Assembly (NCBI GenBank): GCA_009840945.1
Contig: VXMU01000122.1
Span: 9,330 to 56,346, forward strand
Reading direction: 5' to 3'
Length of the DNA: 47,017 nt
Source of the DNA: Chloroflexota bacterium
GTDB lineage: Bacteria > Chloroflexota > Dehalococcoidia > UBA2979
Part shown: in pieces, positions 26,548-34,700 of the stretch
Numbering within the stretch: the first letter of the stretch is position 1
Layout of the letters: every line of letters starts with the position of its first letter
Translations under genes and position numbers: made by a program
The notes under the pieces: generated by a model
Databases searched by the model: none
What the model was told of the DNA's origin: nothing
The model's input: only the letters and a program-made list of their open reading frames with translations

Positions 26548-27993
26548 CTAGATGTAGACGCCGGGGGCGGCGAGGTGCCCGCGCAGCTCGGCCGCGTGGC
26601 CGGAGGCGCAGCCGTGGCCGGTGGGGAGCACCTTGCAGGGGTTGAAGCGCTCGCCCGCCCCGAAGGCGAGCCGGAGCCGCTCCATGGAGTCGAGGTCGGC
26701 CTCGCCGAAGACCCACTCCATGTACGAGCGCTTCTCCAGGCCGATGCCGTGCTCGCCGGTGATCGAGCCGCCTGCCTCGACGCAGACGCGCATGATCTCG
26801 CCGCCGAGCTCGAGCACGCGCTCGGTGGCGCCCTCGTCGAGTTCGTTGAACATGATGTTCGGGTGCAGGTTGCCGTCGCCGGCGTGGAAGATGTTCGCGC
26901 AGCGGAAGCCGTACTCGTCGGCCAGCGCATTGACCTGCGACATCACCTCGGGCAGACGCGTGCGCGGCACCACGCCGTCGAGGATGTAGAAGTTCGGCGA
27001 GCTGGCGCCGATCGCGCCGATGCCGCCCTTGCGGCCCTCCCAGAGCCCCTCGCGCTCCTCGGCCGACTCGGCCACGCGCAGCTCGCGCGCGCCCGCCGCG
27101 TCGCAGGCCGCGACGACGCGCTCGGCGTCCGCGGCGACGGCCTCCGGCAGCCCCTCGACCTCCAGCAGCAGCACGGCGCCCGCGTCGAGCGGGTAGCCGA
27201 CGTGCATCTGCGGCTCGACGATGCGGATGATCTCCTGGTCCAGCATCTCGACCGCGACGGGCACGACGCCCCCGCTGATGATCGCCGAGACCGCCTCCGA
27301 CGCCGCCTCGACGCTGTCGAAGATGGCGAGCATCGTGCGCACTTCGTGTGGGAGCGGGGTGAGGGCGACGCAGATCTGCGTGACGATCCCGAGCGTCCCC
27401 TCGGAGCCGCAGAAGACGCCGCGCAGGTCGGGGCCGGGCACGTCGGGCTGACGCCCGCCGAGCCACGTCGCGGTGCCGTCGGCGAGGACTACCTCGACGC
27501 CGAGCACGTGGTTGACCGTGCTGCCGTGCGCGAGCGTGTGCGGCCCGCCGGCGTTCGTGCCGACGTTGCCGCCGATGGTGCAGATGCGCTGCGAGGAGGG
27601 GTCGGGCGCGTAGCGCAGCCCGTGGGGCTCGCACGCGGCCTGCAAGTCGAGGTTGATGACGCCGGGCTCGACGACGGCGATGCGGTTCGCGGCGTTCAGC
27701 TCGACGATGCGCCGCATCCGCGTCATCGCGACCACGACGCCACCCTGCACGGGCACCGCGCCCCCGGCCAGCCCCGTGCCGGACCCTCGAGGCACCACGG
27801 GCACGTCGTGCGTGTTCGCGATGCGGACGGCGGCGGCGACGTCGGCGGTGGAACCGGGGAAGACGACCGCATCGGGCCGGGCGCGCTCGATCGTCGCGTC
27901 GTACTCGTACGCGATCAGGTCCTCGGGGAGGTGCAGCACGTGCGCATCGCCGAGGGCGTCGCGGAGCTCGCGGATCAGCACTTCGTTCGTCAT
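26548..27993 (-). CDS. glcD: Glycolate oxidase catalytic FAD subunit (GlcD)
   Basis: A 481-residue FAD enzyme. The PCMH domain shows VVPRGSGTGLAGGAVP and the SSQRICTIGGNVGTNAGGPHTLAHG segment; the C-terminal FAD-oxidase domain has FHAGDGNLHPNI and ITGEHGIGLEKR. Family members oxidise glycolate or D-lactate. The C-terminus continues about 25 residues beyond the usual end (GHGCASGHAAELRGHLAAP). ATG at 27993 has TACACT 7 nt upstream on its strand, so the operon message starts leaderless at this gene. Confidence 0.95.
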   Translation of the reverse strand: MTNEVLIRELRDALGDAHVLHLPEDLIAYEYDATIERARPDAVVFPGSTADVAAAVRIANTHDVPVVPRGSGTGLAGGAVPVQGGVVVAMTRMRRIVELNAANRIAVVEPGVINLDLQAACEPHGLRYAPDPSSQRICTIGGNVGTNAGGPHTLAHGSTVNHVLGVEVVLADGTATWLGGRQPDVPGPDLRGVFCGSEGTLGIVTQICVALTPLPHEVRTMLAIFDSVEAASEAVSAIISGGVVPVAVEMLDQEIIRIVEPQMHVGYPLDAGAVLLLEVEGLPEAVAADAERVVAACDAAGARELRVAESAEEREGLWEGRKGGIGAIGASSPNFYILDGVVPRTRLPEVMSQVNALADEYGFRCANIFHAGDGNLHPNIMFNELDEGATERVLELGGEIMRVCVEAGGSITGEHGIGLEKRSYMEWVFGEADLDSMERLRLAFGAGERFNPCKVLPTGHGCASGHAAELRGHLAAPGVYI

Positions 27994-28038
27994 GGCGTCG
28001 AGTGTAGCAGCGGGAGCACGCGCCGGTTGCGGCGTGCG

Positions 28039-29013
28039 CTACCCCTCGACGCCCGGCCCGCAGACCTCGCCCGCGGGGGTCACGACCACGTCCGCGTACT
28101 CGCCGCCGCGCAGTGTCGCGCCCGGCGCGACGAGTGCGCGGCGCAGCGTCACGCCCTCCAGCGTCGCACCGTCGCCGACTACCACCCCCGCGAGGTCGGA
28201 GGCCTCGACGCGCGCGCCCGCTCCGACGATCGCCGGGCCGAGCAGCGTCGAGGCGGTCACGACGGCGTCGGCCGCAACTTCGACCTCCTCACCGGTGCCC
28301 GCGAGGAGCCGCGACTGCGCGTGCAGCAGGCCCTCCAGCGTCCCCCCGTCGAGCCACTCGCCGTCGAGGAGCCAGCCGCGCACCTCGTGGCCCTCGGCGA
28401 GCATCGCGGCGACCGTGGCGGTGAGGTCGGACTCGCCCTTCGCGTTGATGTACGGGTCCGTGCGCACTCGCTCGACGGCGGCGGGCGCGAGCATCCACAG
28501 GCCGACCAGCGCGAGGTCCGAGCGTGGCCGCTCGGGCTTCTCCTCGAGGTCCACGACGCGGTCGCCGTCGAGCACGGCCACGCCGAACGCGCGCGGATCC
28601 TCGACCGACTGGAGCAGCAGCCCGGCCGCCGCGCCGCTCGCCTCGAGGCCGTCGAGGAGGGTGCGGTCGACGCCGGTCAGCACCGTGTCCACCGCCAGCA
28701 CCACGACGGTGCGGCCGTCGAGCGCATCGCCCACGGAGGCGACGGCGTCGCCGGGGCCGCGCGGCTCGTGCTGCACGGCGACCGAGACGCGCAGGCCGCG
28801 CGGCGCGCCCGCCTCGACGTACTCGCGCGTGCGGCCGTCGTCCGGGCCGGTGACGACGGCGACCTCGCGCATACCGAGGTCGCGCATGAGGTCGAGCGCG
28901 TAGGCGATCAGCGGGCGGTTGAGCAGCGGGACGAGCGGCTTCGGGGTGCCGGGCGTGAGCGGCCGCAGGCGCGTGCCGAGCCCGGCCGTGAGCACCACCC
29001 CGAGCGGCTCCAT
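28039..29013 (-). CDS. Sugar-1-phosphate nucleotidyltransferase (RmlA/GlmU-like)
   Basis: A 324-residue protein. The N-terminal nucleotidyltransferase domain has VVLTAGLGTRLRPLTPGTPKPLVPLLNRPLI, the NTP-binding signature. The C-terminal third (from about residue 235) has hexapeptide-type beta-helix repeats (VVTASTLLGPAIVGAG, VVVGDGATLEGVTL), as in long RmlA and GlmU proteins. It likely makes a dTDP- or UDP-sugar. I chose ATG at 29013, 82 codons inside a longer frame, because the family begins there and GAGGAG lies upstream. It precedes the glc operon by 45 bp. Confidence 0.88.
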   Translation of the reverse strand: MEPLGVVLTAGLGTRLRPLTPGTPKPLVPLLNRPLIAYALDLMRDLGMREVAVVTGPDDGRTREYVEAGAPRGLRVSVAVQHEPRGPGDAVASVGDALDGRTVVVLAVDTVLTGVDRTLLDGLEASGAAAGLLLQSVEDPRAFGVAVLDGDRVVDLEEKPERPRSDLALVGLWMLAPAAVERVRTDPYINAKGESDLTATVAAMLAEGHEVRGWLLDGEWLDGGTLEGLLHAQSRLLAGTGEEVEVAADAVVTASTLLGPAIVGAGARVEASDLAGVVVGDGATLEGVTLRRALVAPGATLRGGEYADVVVTPAGEVCGPGVEG

Positions 29014-29097
29014 CGAGGACTCCTCGTGCGCCTTGACAGCATCGCACCGCCCGCGCGTGGGCGTCGACGCGCAACGGTCCGCCGTGGTGGCCGCTGG

Positions 29098-29103
29098 TAT
29101 GCT
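29098..29103 (+). promoter_or_regulatory. Leaderless-type -10 box of the DUF1802 gene
   Basis: TATGCT ends 7 nt before the ATG at 29111, and there is no Shine-Dalgarno. Confidence 0.45.
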
Positions 29104-29110
29104 GCTCGTG

Positions 29111-29764
29111 ATGGCGAACCCGGCGCTGGAGCTGACGGCGGACATCGAGAACCCTGCGCTCAAGGAGTGGGCGGCGGTCAACCGCGCGCTGCTCGAAGGC
29201 CGGCAGATCATCGACCTGCGCAAGGGCGGCATCCGCGAGGAGGGCCACCGCTTCCGCATCCGCGCGCTGCGCTTCTGGCTCTACGACAGCTTCGAGCACC
29301 AGCGCGCCGAGCTGCTCCTCCCCGCCGCCTCGGACCTCCTCGACGCGGCCGTCGTCGCCTCGCCGCCCGCGGGCAGGCTCCGCTTCGACGGCTGGGCCGA
29401 GATCGTCGAGAGCGCCGCGCTGACCGAGCCCGGTCAGGTCGAGGCGCTCCACGGGCTGCACATCTGGACGCCCGACTATGCGGTGCAGCGCTTCCGCTGG
29501 CGGCCCAAGGCCCCGCTGCTCGTCCTCGTGCTGCGCGTCCACCGCCTGGACGAGCCGATCGAGGCGCCCCTGCGCAGCGAGTACGCGAGCTGCACCTCGT
29601 GGGTGCCGATGCTCGACGTGCCGCCCGACCCCGGCGCGCTCGCCTCGACGCCGGTGCTCGACGACGTGGCGTTCGCGCGGCGCGTCGAGGAGCTGCATGC
29701 CGCGCTCCCGGGCGTCGCGTTCGAGGCGCCCTCGGCCCCGGTCGAGGCGGGCGCGGGCCGGTGA
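29111..29764 (+). CDS. DUF1802 family protein
   Basis: A 217-residue protein with the DUF1802 pattern: KEWAAVNRALLEGRQIIDLRKGGIREEGHRFRI then RFWLYDSFEHQ near the N-terminus, and later a basic RFRWRPKAPLLVLVLRVHRL strand. Function of the family is unknown. The ATG at 29111 is chosen over the longer frame because a -10 box and the family start coincide there. The stop overlaps the GTG of the NTF2-like gene. Confidence 0.8.
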   Translation: MANPALELTADIENPALKEWAAVNRALLEGRQIIDLRKGGIREEGHRFRIRALRFWLYDSFEHQRAELLLPAASDLLDAAVVASPPAGRLRFDGWAEIVESAALTEPGQVEALHGLHIWTPDYAVQRFRWRPKAPLLVLVLRVHRLDEPIEAPLRSEYASCTSWVPMLDVPPDPGALASTPVLDDVAFARRVEELHAALPGVAFEAPSAPVEAGAGR

Positions 29765-30183
29765 CGGCAGACACCGACGCGGCGGTCCTCGCCGCGAACG
29801 CGGCCTTCTACAGCGCCTTCGCCACGCGCGACATGACGGCGATGTCCGAGCTGTGGGCCGCCGAGGCCCCCGTCGCCTGCACGCACCCGGGCTGGCCGGT
29901 GCTGCTCGGCCGTGACGACGTGCTGGCGAGCTGGCGCGGCATCCTCGAGAACCCGGCCGCGCCGAACATCCAGGTGACCGAGACCGTCGTGCACCGCGTC
30001 GGCGACGCGGCGCTCGTCTTCTGCCTGGAGGTGGTCGACAGCGCCCCCGTGGCGGCGACCAACGTCTTCGTCATCGAGGACGGGGCGTGGCGCATGGTCC
30101 ACCACCACGCCGGCCCGGTGACGACGGTGATGCGCACCCGCTTCGCGGGCCCGGTCGCGCCGGCTCCCGACCGCCGGAACTAG
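29761..30183 (+). CDS. SnoaL/NTF2-like family protein
   Basis: A 140-residue cone-shaped alpha+beta barrel protein. AANAAFYSAFATRDMTAMSELWA at the start, VACTHPGWPVLLGRDDVLASWRGIL in the middle and WRMVHHHAGPV near the end are typical of SnoaL_3 or calcium/calmodulin kinase-associated type domains, often of unknown ligand. The GTG start overlaps the DUF1802 stop (GTGA), so the two are coupled. Confidence 0.85.
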   Translation: MTADTDAAVLAANAAFYSAFATRDMTAMSELWAAEAPVACTHPGWPVLLGRDDVLASWRGILENPAAPNIQVTETVVHRVGDAALVFCLEVVDSAPVAATNVFVIEDGAWRMVHHHAGPVTTVMRTRFAGPVAPAPDRRN

Positions 30184-30210
30184 CGAGGGCGCCCCGCTAC
30201 TCGATCGCCG

Positions 30211-30723
30211 CTATCCGACTGGCTGGGCGAGGTCCGTGACCACCTCGGCGTTCGGGAGGCGCGCCAGCGCTTGCGGCGAGACCTGGAGCTTGGTCGAGCG
30301 GTCGCCGCCGCCGACGATGACCGACTCGACCTCCATCACGCGCGCGTCGATGTAGATCGGCAGGCCGTCGGGCAGGCCGAACGGCGTGACCCCGCCGATG
30401 AGCATGCCGGTCAGCTCGGCCGTCTCCTCGGCCGATGCGAACGAGGCCTTGCGGGTCTCCAGCAGCGGCCGCACCGCGTGGTTCACGTCGAGCCGGGTGT
30501 TGGCGAGCACCACGCACGCGCAGTACCGCCGCTCGCCGCGCTTCGTCACGACGACGATGGTGTTGCCCGACACCTCGAGCGGGTAGCCGTAGTGTTCGGA
30601 GAACGCGGCGGTGTCGGCGAGTTTGGGGTCGACCTCGATCACCTCGTACGGCTCGCCGGCGGCATCGAGGGCTGCGCGGGCGCGGGCGCCGGGGTCGATC
30701 GAGGTGGTCGTGGCGTCGGTCAT
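30211..30723 (-). CDS. YbaK/EbsC family aminoacyl-tRNA deacylase
   Basis: A 170-residue protein of the YbaK/ProX/INS superfamily, which hydrolyses mischarged tRNAs. Visible family features are the early ARAALDAAGEPYEVIEV, VVVTKRGERRYCACVVLANTRLDVN, and the GGVTPFGLPDGLPIYIDARVM loop. ATG at 30723 shares 4 bp with the stop of the upstream small zinc-motif gene. The exact tRNA substrate cannot be assigned. Confidence 0.88.
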   Translation of the reverse strand: MTDATTTSIDPGARARAALDAAGEPYEVIEVDPKLADTAAFSEHYGYPLEVSGNTIVVVTKRGERRYCACVVLANTRLDVNHAVRPLLETRKASFASAEETAELTGMLIGGVTPFGLPDGLPIYIDARVMEVESVIVGGGDRSTKLQVSPQALARLPNAEVVTDLAQPVG

Positions 30724-30869
30724 CCGGTGTAGTCCTTGTGCGGGAACTCGGCGTCGTGCCGTTCCTGGCAGTCCTGGCAGACATTGTGGGCGCAGCGCAT
30801 GCACGCGCCGGTCGTCATCGCCCGGCAGTGGTGGCAGCGGCCCTCGCGCGGCGTGTCCCGGTACGGCAC
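30720..30869 (-). CDS. Small three-CxxC zinc-ribbon-like protein, 49 residues
   Basis: A short gene read by hand translation. It has GRCHHCRAM, GACMRCAHN and VCQDCQERHD, that is CxxC at 12-15, 23-26 and 31-34 plus several histidines, so it could bind one or two zinc ions in a B-box or ribbon-like fold. GTG at 30869 is favoured because TATCGT ends 7 nt before it (leaderless layout); GTG at 30878 is possible. Its TGA overlaps the ATG of the YbaK-like gene, so it is translationally coupled to a tRNA-editing enzyme. Function unknown. Confidence 0.7.
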   Translation of the reverse strand: MPYRDTPREGRCHHCRAMTTGACMRCAHNVCQDCQERHDAEFPHKDYTG

Positions 30870-30958
30870 GAGGGCCACGATAGCAGAGCGGCCCGGAGCC
30901 GCCCGAGCGATTCGGCGATAGCCGCCGGTGCCCCCTCGATACAGCGCGGAAGCGCGGA

Positions 30959-30964
30959 TAAGAT
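30959..30964 (+). promoter_or_regulatory. -10 box of the DUF2795 gene
   Basis: TAAGAT lies 24 bp before the ATG at 30989 and is followed by the strong Shine-Dalgarno AGAAGGAGG. Confidence 0.45.
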
Positions 30965-30988
30965 GGGCAGCGAGAAGGAGGCGCCTCG

Positions 30989-31225
30989 ATGGTCATTCAC
31001 GCAGGCAAGGCCGACTACCGCTCCGCATTCGCCGGTCTGGAGTTCCCCGCGTCAAAGATCGAGGTCGTGCGCCGCTCCCGGATGCAGGGCGGCATCGACC
31101 GCGAGGTCTTCGCCGTGCTCGACTCGATCCCGAACCGCTCGTACCGCCGCATGGAAGAGCTCGAGGAGGCCGTGCGCTCGGTCTACGTCGCTCGCGGCGA
31201 GCCGGCCGAGGAACTCCCCGTCTAG
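30989..31225 (+). CDS. DUF2795 domain-containing protein
   Basis: A 78-residue protein. The second half (VFAVLDSIPNRSYRRMEELEEAVRSVY) fits the DUF2795 pattern, in which a short helical domain is built around a conserved L..LP....S...L..A. No enzymatic motif is present. The ATG has one of the clearest ribosome-binding sites in the window (AGGAGG). Confidence 0.72.
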   Translation: MVIHAGKADYRSAFAGLEFPASKIEVVRRSRMQGGIDREVFAVLDSIPNRSYRRMEELEEAVRSVYVARGEPAEELPV

Positions 31226-31250
31226 CCGTCGGGGCGGCCGGGGCACCCCT

Positions 31251-31646
31251 GTGAGCGAGGACGCGCCACGCGACATCGGCGCCATCATTGGCGTCATCCT
31301 CGGCGTCGACCCGGACCGCTTCGAGACGATCCGTGACTTCTACGTCGAGACACTCGGGCTGCCGCCGCGCGTCGACCGGCCCGGGCACATCAACTTCCAG
31401 TGGGGCGACACCCGCCTCACCATCAGCGCCCACAGCGAGGTCCACGGCGCCAGCGACGAGCCGCGCCGCACGATGCTCAACCTCGCCGTCGAGGACATCG
31501 ATGCCGTCGCCGCGCGGCTGCGCGCTGCGGGTGTGACGTTCATCCGCGAGCCGAGCGCCGAGCCGTGGGGCGGCAGCATCGCCACGTTCGAGGACCCCGA
31601 CGGCAACACCCTGCAACTCATGCAGCGCCCGCCGGGCATGGCGTAG
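31251..31646 (+). CDS. VOC family (glyoxalase/dioxygenase-fold) protein
   Basis: A 131-residue protein with two beta-alpha-beta-beta-beta modules of the vicinal oxygen chelate fold. FYVETLGLPPRVDRPGHINFQ is in the first; MLNLAVEDIDAVAARLRAAGVTF and the closing SIATFEDPDGNTLQLMQ are in the second. The final Glu of classical glyoxalases is replaced by Gln (TLQLMQ), so metal binding is uncertain. GTG start at 31251, 25 bp after the DUF2795 stop. Confidence 0.85.
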   Translation: MSEDAPRDIGAIIGVILGVDPDRFETIRDFYVETLGLPPRVDRPGHINFQWGDTRLTISAHSEVHGASDEPRRTMLNLAVEDIDAVAARLRAAGVTFIREPSAEPWGGSIATFEDPDGNTLQLMQRPPGMA

Positions 31647-31929
31647 GGCCTCTCGCTCCCTCACGGCCCGGATCCTCGCCCCTGCTGTCCCGTCCCCTCG
31701 CCCCCGCCCGCGGGGCATCCCCGCGTCGAGGCGAGTCGAGGGCCTGCCCTCGGCTTGCCGACCCAGCCATAGAGTGGGGGAGAGGGTTAAGGTGAGGAGT
31801 CAGGCTCCGCCCGAGCACACATGGCGTGGAGGCATCGAGTAGCCCCCAGACCCTCACCCCAACCCTCTCCCGCAGTGCGGGAGAGGGGGCCAGAAGGGAG
31901 AGGGTGCCGGGCCTTGATCCCGTCGTCTC
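31647..31929. repeat. Intergenic repeats, copies E (with nested module, inverted) and F
   Basis: Copy E (about 31683-31795) is the reverse complement of copy B including its nested module. Copy F (31846-31898) is a simple unit with the hairpin CTCTCCCGC-agt-GCGGGAGAG. No gene is seen in this 283-bp gap, which lies between the 3' ends of two convergent genes. The F hairpin may terminate transcription. Confidence 0.75.
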
Positions 31930-32832
31930 TCAGCGCACCAGCGTGATGAGCACCGTCAGCGTCAGCACGCTCAGCAGCGTCGAGGTGACGACGGAGCGCG
32001 TGACGAACTGCGGGCGCGCCGAGAACTCGGTCGCGAGGATCGTGGCGAACACGGCCGTTGGCATGCCGCCAAGCACGATCAACACGCGCTGCGTCATCCC
32101 GTCGATGCCGAGCAGGTACGTCGCGCCGAGGGCGACTGCGGGACCCAGGGCGAGGCGCAGCACCGTCGCCGCTCCGGTGTCGACGAGGTCACCGCGCCCG
32201 CCCAGCCCTCGCCCCAGCTGCAGCCCGAGCACGACGAGCATCACGGGCACCGCCGCGCCGGCCAGCGACTCGGCCGGCGCGGCGATCGTGACGGGCAGCT
32301 CGACGCGGAAGCCGCTCACCGCGAGGCCCGCCGCGGCCGCGTAGAGCACGGGGAAGCGGAACGGGGCGATCAGCGCGTCGCGCGCCGACCCGCCGGCCAT
32401 CGAGGCGACCGCGACGCTGGCCGAGGCGGCGAGCGTGGCGACGGTGATGAAGTGCACCACGGCCACCTCGAGCCCGGCGTCGCCGAAGGCGAGCAGCGTC
32501 ACGGGCAAGCCCATGTTCCCGGCGTTGATCGAGGTGACGGACAGCGCGAGGCCCGCGCGCAGCGAGGGGTCGTGCCGCCGCGCCGCCGACCACGCGACGG
32601 AGAGCGCGTAGCCGGCGACGAAGGCGATCACGGCGACGCCGACGATGCGGATCGAGAGCGCCGCCGGCAGCTCCGTGTTCGAGAGGGAGTGGAAGACGAG
32701 CGAGGGCGTGAACAGGAAGAAGACGATCGACGCGATCGGCTCGACCGGGACGGGCCGGTAGCGGTCCAGCGCGGCGGCGAGGGCCGCCACGAGCACGACC
32801 GGCAGGATCACGTTGAGGAAGACTTCGACCAT
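31930..32832 (-). CDS. AEC family (auxin efflux carrier-type) transporter
   Basis: A 300-residue integral membrane protein with about 10 helices. [25 protein letters not shown] at the start, the [17 protein letters not shown] motif (family hallmark with the crossover Pro) and [16 protein letters not shown] near the end place it in the AEC/BASS-type carrier group. Substrates are usually small organic acids. I chose ATG at 32832; the upstream alternative is TTG at 32868 and adds 12 residues. Confidence 0.85.
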
Positions 32833-32907
32833 CGGGCCGAGCGTCAACGCCTCGGACGCTGCGGGCAAGCACCCGGGCGACGGGGCGAGCGTGCGCGCCG
32901 CGGGTGC

Positions 32908-32913
32908 TACAGT
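32908..32913 (+). promoter_or_regulatory. -10 box of the CDGSH gene
   Basis: TACAGT lies about 40 bp before the ATG at 32955; the Shine-Dalgarno GGGAGGGA follows at 32941. Confidence 0.4.
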
Positions 32914-32954
32914 GCGGGCGACGCGAACCGAATCCGCTCCGGGAGGGACCGACG

Positions 32955-33152
32955 ATGGACGTCAGCGTGCGCGACAACGGGCCGTACGTGATCCGAGGCG
33001 AGGACGTGAAGATCCTCGACGCCGAGGGCAACGAGTTGCCGTGGGAGGGCCGGGGCGTCGCCCTGTGCCGCTGCGGCCAGTCCGACATGAAGCCGTTCTG
33101 CGACGGTACGCACAGCCAGGTCGGCTTCGAGAGCGCCCCGCGCCCCTCGTAG
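32955..33152 (+). CDS. CDGSH iron-sulfur domain protein
   Basis: A 65-residue single CDGSH (mitoNEET-type) domain. The 2Fe-2S ligands are Cys38, Cys40, Cys49 and His53 in [22 protein letters not shown]. Such proteins may handle iron-sulfur clusters or redox signals; the precise role is unknown. ATG with strong ribosome-binding site. Confidence 0.93.
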
Positions 33153-33177
33153 CCCCGGACCGCCTGGCGACGTCCTC

Positions 33178-33561
33178 GTGAGCGACGAGCGCGGGCCGAT
33201 CGAGACCATCAGTGCCGTCACGCTGGCCGTGACGGACATGGCCCGATCGTTCGCGTTCTACGAGTCACTGGGGTTCCGGCTGCGGTACGGCGGGCCGGAC
33301 GCCGCGTTCACGAGCTTCGAGCTGCACGACAGCTACGTGAACCTGCAGCCCACGCAGGCCCCGCCCACACCCGGGTGGGGCCGTGTCATCCTCCACGTCG
33401 AGGACGTCGACGCCATCCACGCCCGCGCGCTCGAGCTGGGGTACGAGCCTGAGATGGAACCGAGGGACGCGAGCTTCGGCGAGCGCTTCTTCCACCTCCG
33501 CGACCCGGACGGCCACGAGCTGAGCTTCGCGCGCCTGCTGAGCAAGATCCGCAGCGAGTAG
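33178..33561 (+). CDS. VOC family (glyoxalase-like) protein
   Basis: A 127-residue protein with the VOC fold: AVTLAVTDMARSFAFYESLGF, then HDSYVNLQ, VILHVEDVDAIHARALELGYE and FFHLRDPDGHELSFAR at the end. The final Glu expected at the metal site is present (HELSF). GTG at 33178, 25 bp after the CDGSH stop. Substrate unknown. Confidence 0.87.
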   Translation: MSDERGPIETISAVTLAVTDMARSFAFYESLGFRLRYGGPDAAFTSFELHDSYVNLQPTQAPPTPGWGRVILHVEDVDAIHARALELGYEPEMEPRDASFGERFFHLRDPDGHELSFARLLSKIRSE

Positions 33562-33572
33562 GGGCGCGCCCG

Positions 33573-34355
33573 CTACCCCTCGTGCGCGACGACGAGCCCG
33601 GCGAGCTCGCCGGGGCGCTCCAGCTCGACGAGGTGGCCCGCGCCCTCGATGACCTCAAGGCGCGCGTTCGGCAGGCAGTCCGCGTACATCCGGCCCGCCT
33701 CCAGCGGCACGATGCGGTCCTGAGAGCCCCAGACGAGCAGCGTCGGCGTCTCGACGGTGGGGAGCAGGTGCGGCAGCGCCGCGTTGTGCATGTAGGGCTT
33801 CCACGTCACGCGGGTCGTCATCTCGCGGCAGAGGTCCCAGGCCAGCAGCTGCTCCAGCTCGACCTCCACGCCGAAGTGCTCCTCGAACGCCTCATCGCTC
33901 GCGAAGCCCTGTCGCACGTAGTCCTGGTGGTTCACGAGGAACTGGTCGAAGATCTCGCCCTCATCGGGCTTCACGCCCATCGCGCCGACGAGGGTGAGGC
34001 GGCGGATCCGCGCCTGCGCGACGGTGGCGAACTCAGCCGCGACATAACCGCCGAATCCGAACCCGAGGACGCTCGTCCGGTCGAGGCCGAGCGCATCGAG
34101 GAGCGCACCGGCGAGCACGGCGATGTCGCGGACGCTGCGGGCCCACTCGGGCCTGTCGGACGCGCCCCAGCCGGGCAGGTCCGGGACGTATACGGTGAAG
34201 CGCTCGGCGAGGCGGTCGAAGCACGGAGTCCACGCGTGTACGCCGATGTCGTGGTGCAGGACGACGAGGGGGTCGCCCGAGCCGGCGCTGCGGACCAGCA
34301 CGTCGCCGCCGGCGACGGTCACGGTGCGCTCCTCGTGCGTGGTCGCCGTCGTCAT
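33573..34355 (-). CDS. Alpha/beta hydrolase fold protein lacking the nucleophile serine
   Basis: A 260-residue alpha/beta hydrolase of the meta-cleavage-product hydrolase or haloalkane-like branch. The oxyanion segment HHDIGVHAWTP, the DLPGWGASDRP strand, WGSQDRIVP (Asp213) and GAGHLVELE (His241) are all normal. At the nucleophile elbow the motif reads GFGFGG, so Gly100 stands where Ser, Asp or Cys is required; the codon is GGA. The rest of the protein is intact, so it may be a pseudoenzyme or use an unusual mechanism. Confidence 0.86.
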   Translation of the reverse strand: MTTATTHEERTVTVAGGDVLVRSAGSGDPLVVLHHDIGVHAWTPCFDRLAERFTVYVPDLPGWGASDRPEWARSVRDIAVLAGALLDALGLDRTSVLGFGFGGYVAAEFATVAQARIRRLTLVGAMGVKPDEGEIFDQFLVNHQDYVRQGFASDEAFEEHFGVEVELEQLLAWDLCREMTTRVTWKPYMHNAALPHLLPTVETPTLLVWGSQDRIVPLEAGRMYADCLPNARLEVIEGAGHLVELERPGELAGLVVAHEG

Positions 34356-34370
34356 GGCTTCACAAGCAGG

Positions 34371-34559
34371 TCAAGCCGCGATAGCCGCCACGGCTGCTGC
34401 AATGGCAGCAGCCGCTGCCATACCGGCGAGCATCGCCGCGACGGTCCAGCGAGTCATGCGGGCTTCCATCTGAGCGAGGTCCGCCTTCGTCGCCATGTGT
34501 TCGAGGATCGACTCGATCCGTGTGACACGATCACTGAGCTGGTCGGCCTGGGTGGTCAT
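34371..34559 (-). CDS. Small coiled-coil plus single-helix membrane protein
   Basis: A 62-residue protein. Residues 6-36 form a heptad-like helix (LSDRVTRIESILEHMATKADLAQMEARM), and 38-62 is an Ala-rich hydrophobic helix. This architecture is common among small bacterial proteins annotated as DUF1640-like or hemolysin XhlA-like; I do not assign a function. It lies 15 bp upstream of the alpha/beta hydrolase gene on the same strand. Confidence 0.65.
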   Translation of the reverse strand: MTTQADQLSDRVTRIESILEHMATKADLAQMEARMTRWTVAAMLAGMAAAAAIAAAVAAIAA

Positions 34560-34700
34560 GCAGTTCGTCCCATTTCACCGCGTGTGGGAGCGGTTGGCGC
34601 AAGGATACGCCATCCGTCTGCCGTCGGCGCTCACCGAGGCTGCGCTCAGGCGCGCCCGGCGTTGCGCGGTCGCGTACACTCCCACGGGCGGAGGCGGACC

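Noticed and set aside
32832-32868. TTG at 32868 as start of the AEC carrier
   Set aside because: It adds a polar 12-residue leader not typical of the family; the ATG at 32832 begins at the first helix.
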